From: Nepenthes gracilis
Lineage: Eukaryota; Streptophyta; Magnoliopsida; Caryophyllales; Nepenthaceae
Length of the DNA: 64,000 nucleotides
Reading direction: 5' to 3'
Assembly (NCBI GenBank): GCA_033239525.1
Contig: BSYO01000028.1
Location: 13,447,597-13,511,596, forward strand
Shown here in pieces: positions 62,010 through 64,000 of this stretch. The notes under the pieces were generated by a model that made no database searches, was not told the origin of the DNA, and worked only from the letters and a program-made list of their open reading frames with translations. Position numbers and translations under genes: made by a program. How positions within the stretch are numbered: position 1 is the first letter of the stretch; each line of letters opens with the position of its first letter.

Positions 62010-62510
62010 GAGGGTGGGAGAAGATGTCATTAGTTTTAGCGATAATGATATGACGCATGTAATCACCATCCATATTAATCCTTTGGTTGTATTTGCTCTC
62101 ATTTTAAATTGTATTCTTAACTATCAGTTGAAACGAGTTTTCATTAATAATAGATATTTTAGATATTTATTCTACCTCAATGCGTTCTTTAAATTGGGAT
62201 TTAAAAAGAATTAACTCAAACCTGTCAAATAGCCACTATATAGGCTAGATAATGAGTCAGTGGCCATCCAATGGATGATATAGTTAGAGGTCACCCTGAG
62301 CACGTACCCCAAAATGGCAAGCCATACGCTCACATTTCTGGTTGTAGACCTACCCTCTATATACAATGTCATCATAGGCTGGCCGTGCCTGGCAGCATTC
62401 GGGACCATAACGTCAATATCGTACTTAAAAATAAAATTTCCAACAGAATACAATATTGGCGAAGTGCTGAATGACCAAGTGACCGAGCGGACTTGCTACA
62501 TGTCTCCAGA
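62010..62510 (+). pseudogene. Element E protease, catalytic site lost
   Basis: Conceptual reading gives EDVISFSDNDM at 62,018-62,050, then the flap region FLVVDLPSIYNVIIGWPCLA at 62,337-62,396 and a KFPTEYNIGEVLNDQ block. The active-site motif expected as D-T/N-G-S-S reads NNRYFR here, so the catalytic Asp is gone. Frames change at least once (near 62,212). Confidence 0.75.
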
Positions 62511-62579
62511 TAGTACCAAATGGCAGCGAAAGGCAAGTAAAGAGTTGGACCATCGAAATGAGGTGACCATGCGGCAGGC

Positions 62580-62901
62580 GCAGTCCGACGAGGCTACTGA
62601 CCTCATACCTTTGAATCCGGATAATCCGAAAAAGTGCATACAGATAGAGGGTTCACTCGCCGGACCCCTGCGTGATGAACTGATCAATTTTCTAGGGTGA
62701 AACACAAATTTCTTTGCGTGGACGCCCGCCGACATGCTTAAAATTTCGACCAGATTAATTGTCCACAAGTTAGCTCTCGATCCCGACCGCAAGTCCATCA
62801 TGTAGAAACGGAGAAACCACTCCGTCGAGAAACTTATAATCATTCAGGAGAAGGTAAAGAAGCTGTTGGACGCCGATTTATCAGGAAAGTCCAGTACCCA
62901 A
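62580..62901 (+). pseudogene. Element E reverse transcriptase start, truncated
   Basis: LIPLNPDNPKKCIQIEG, a LRDELINFLG block, FFAWTPADM and a KRRNHSVEK segment match the linker and first part of Tat-lineage RT. Homology ends abruptly after CAGTACCCAAATTG near 62,901, before any catalytic motif. Confidence 0.75.
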
Positions 62902-63190
62902 ATTGACTATCATTATTTTTATTTTTATATATGTATTAAAAAATTAGTCATGCATTAATTTTGTTTTTCTCTCAAAAATATAATTTTTTATACAATCAAA
63001 ACACTAAAAATTACAATCTTACCTAATTCAATTCCAAGAAAATTAAAATTATATTGTACTTCTAATTTTCATTTCTACCGTCCAAATGAATCATCAAATT
63101 AAATCAATGCTAACTAATTAATAAATCAAATCCTTAAATAAGGCCACTATGCTTGATTGGGCCAAATAACACCAAATGATAGTTGACCCG

Positions 63191-63227
<37 letters not shown>

Positions 63228-64000
63228 TAAAAATTTGACAGATGGTATTTACTTTTTTAATAAGTATCTAAATAGTTTTTAAAATTTTTTACCACTAGGT
63301 TAAATATTTAATTAAAGTTGATAATTAAAAAATATTAACTGTGAAAAATATAATTTAGAGAAATAAAGAATAAAATTTTTTATCATAAAATCTCCATCAT
63401 TTGATTCCCATCTAATGGTCAGGACTGGGAGGTGGATGATGTACATCTCTATTAAAAAATGTAGCCCTCAAACTATTAAGCCTTGAGCTTGTTAGCATTG
63501 TTGGGGTTTGAATAACTCCATTGTAAATTGCATACCAAATGAATGGGCCACAAAAAGGCATGTGATATTTGCAAGTAATATGCACGAGTAGATATTTCAA
63601 GTAAAGGTAGAATGATATTCGTTCGATGGTCATTTGAGCGACGGAATTTAATAGAGATTCATATGAATTGTGTTCAAACAAAAATTATTTCTAATAAGTC
63701 AAAAGTATATATGTCTAATAGGCATATGATGAGAGCTTGTACACATTTAGGATAAAATGAGCAGTTTGATACGGGTTCGAGAGGTGATTTGGGCCCATTG
63801 TTCGGGTGGTTCATGTCAAAGGAATGGTCATGCATCGATATTTCTATAAAGTATTTTAACATGATTTTTAGTGTAAGATCTATGAGTTTTTTTTTTTTAA
63901 TAGAAGGGTATTGCATGAAATATGAGAAGGGAGAAAAGACAGAAGATGAATGTTTTTAACATTTGTTATGGTCCAATTGGTGTTTCATTTTTATCTAAAC
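62902..64000. other. Unassigned AT-rich right end
   Basis: No gene supported. A TA dinucleotide run is at about 63,196-63,224. An 89-codon minus-strand frame (63,412-63,681) has no recognisable domain or splice context. I see no match to the GRP blocks. Confidence 0.6.
63196..63224. repeat. (TA)n microsatellite
   Basis: About 14 uninterrupted TA units. Confidence 0.9.

Noticed and set aside
63412..63681. 89-codon minus-strand frame near the right end
   Set aside because: No recognisable motif. The region is AT-rich, and a frame of this length is expected by chance.

Overview
This is an AT-rich plant nuclear window, most likely from a eudicot. The evidence is spliced genes with GT..AG introns, TATA boxes 76-79 bp upstream of the start codons, plant-type Ty3/gypsy LTR retrotransposons with tRNA primer sites, and a seed family (secreted glycine-rich proteins, Pfam GRP type) known only from plants. 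There are no prokaryotic operons, no CRISPR array and no tRNA or rRNA gene that I can see.

The only ordinary host genes I can support are three head-to-tail copies of one small two-exon gene for a secreted Gly/Tyr/His/Pro-rich cell-wall-type protein, all on the minus strand: GRP-1 (1032-2088), GRP-2 (43779-44826) and GRP-3 (56711-57703, frameshifted). They sit in three copies of one duplicated block, called units I, II and III here. Unit I runs from the window start to about 36.9 kb, unit II from about 36.9 to 55.67 kb, and unit III from about 55.67 kb to a breakpoint near 59.45 kb. Units II and III resemble each other more than either resembles unit I.

Almost everything else is retrotransposon, nested and decayed. 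Units I and II share a Tat-lineage gypsy remnant (element F: integrase C-terminus, spacer, antisense ORF), the LTR of element A, and the tail of a second Tat element (D) with a ~50-bp, ~3.1-kb minisatellite and an LTR end. Unit I alone also has the interior of A (gag), element B (2.46-kb LTR, decayed pol) and element C (8.36 kb, perfect target duplication CTGTG). Unit II lost about 21.4 kb between A and D. After the duplication, unit I gained a solo LTR of family B inside the minisatellite. Unit II gained a young 5.8-kb non-autonomous Tat element (G, minus strand, target duplication ATTTT) that has a gag remnant, no pol, and an antisense gene with its own promoter, intron and poly(A) signal. 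Unit III is cut at about 59.45 kb by the 5' part of another Tat element (E: LTR, primer site, gag, protease, start of reverse transcriptase). The last 1.1 kb is unassigned.

The items most worth a second look are the antisense gene cassette of element G and its relatives in F and D, the frameshift in GRP-3 that turns a Gly-Pro-Tyr repeat into a different 8-residue repeat, and the paralogous units, which give natural before/after views of an insertion, a solo LTR and a microhomology deletion.
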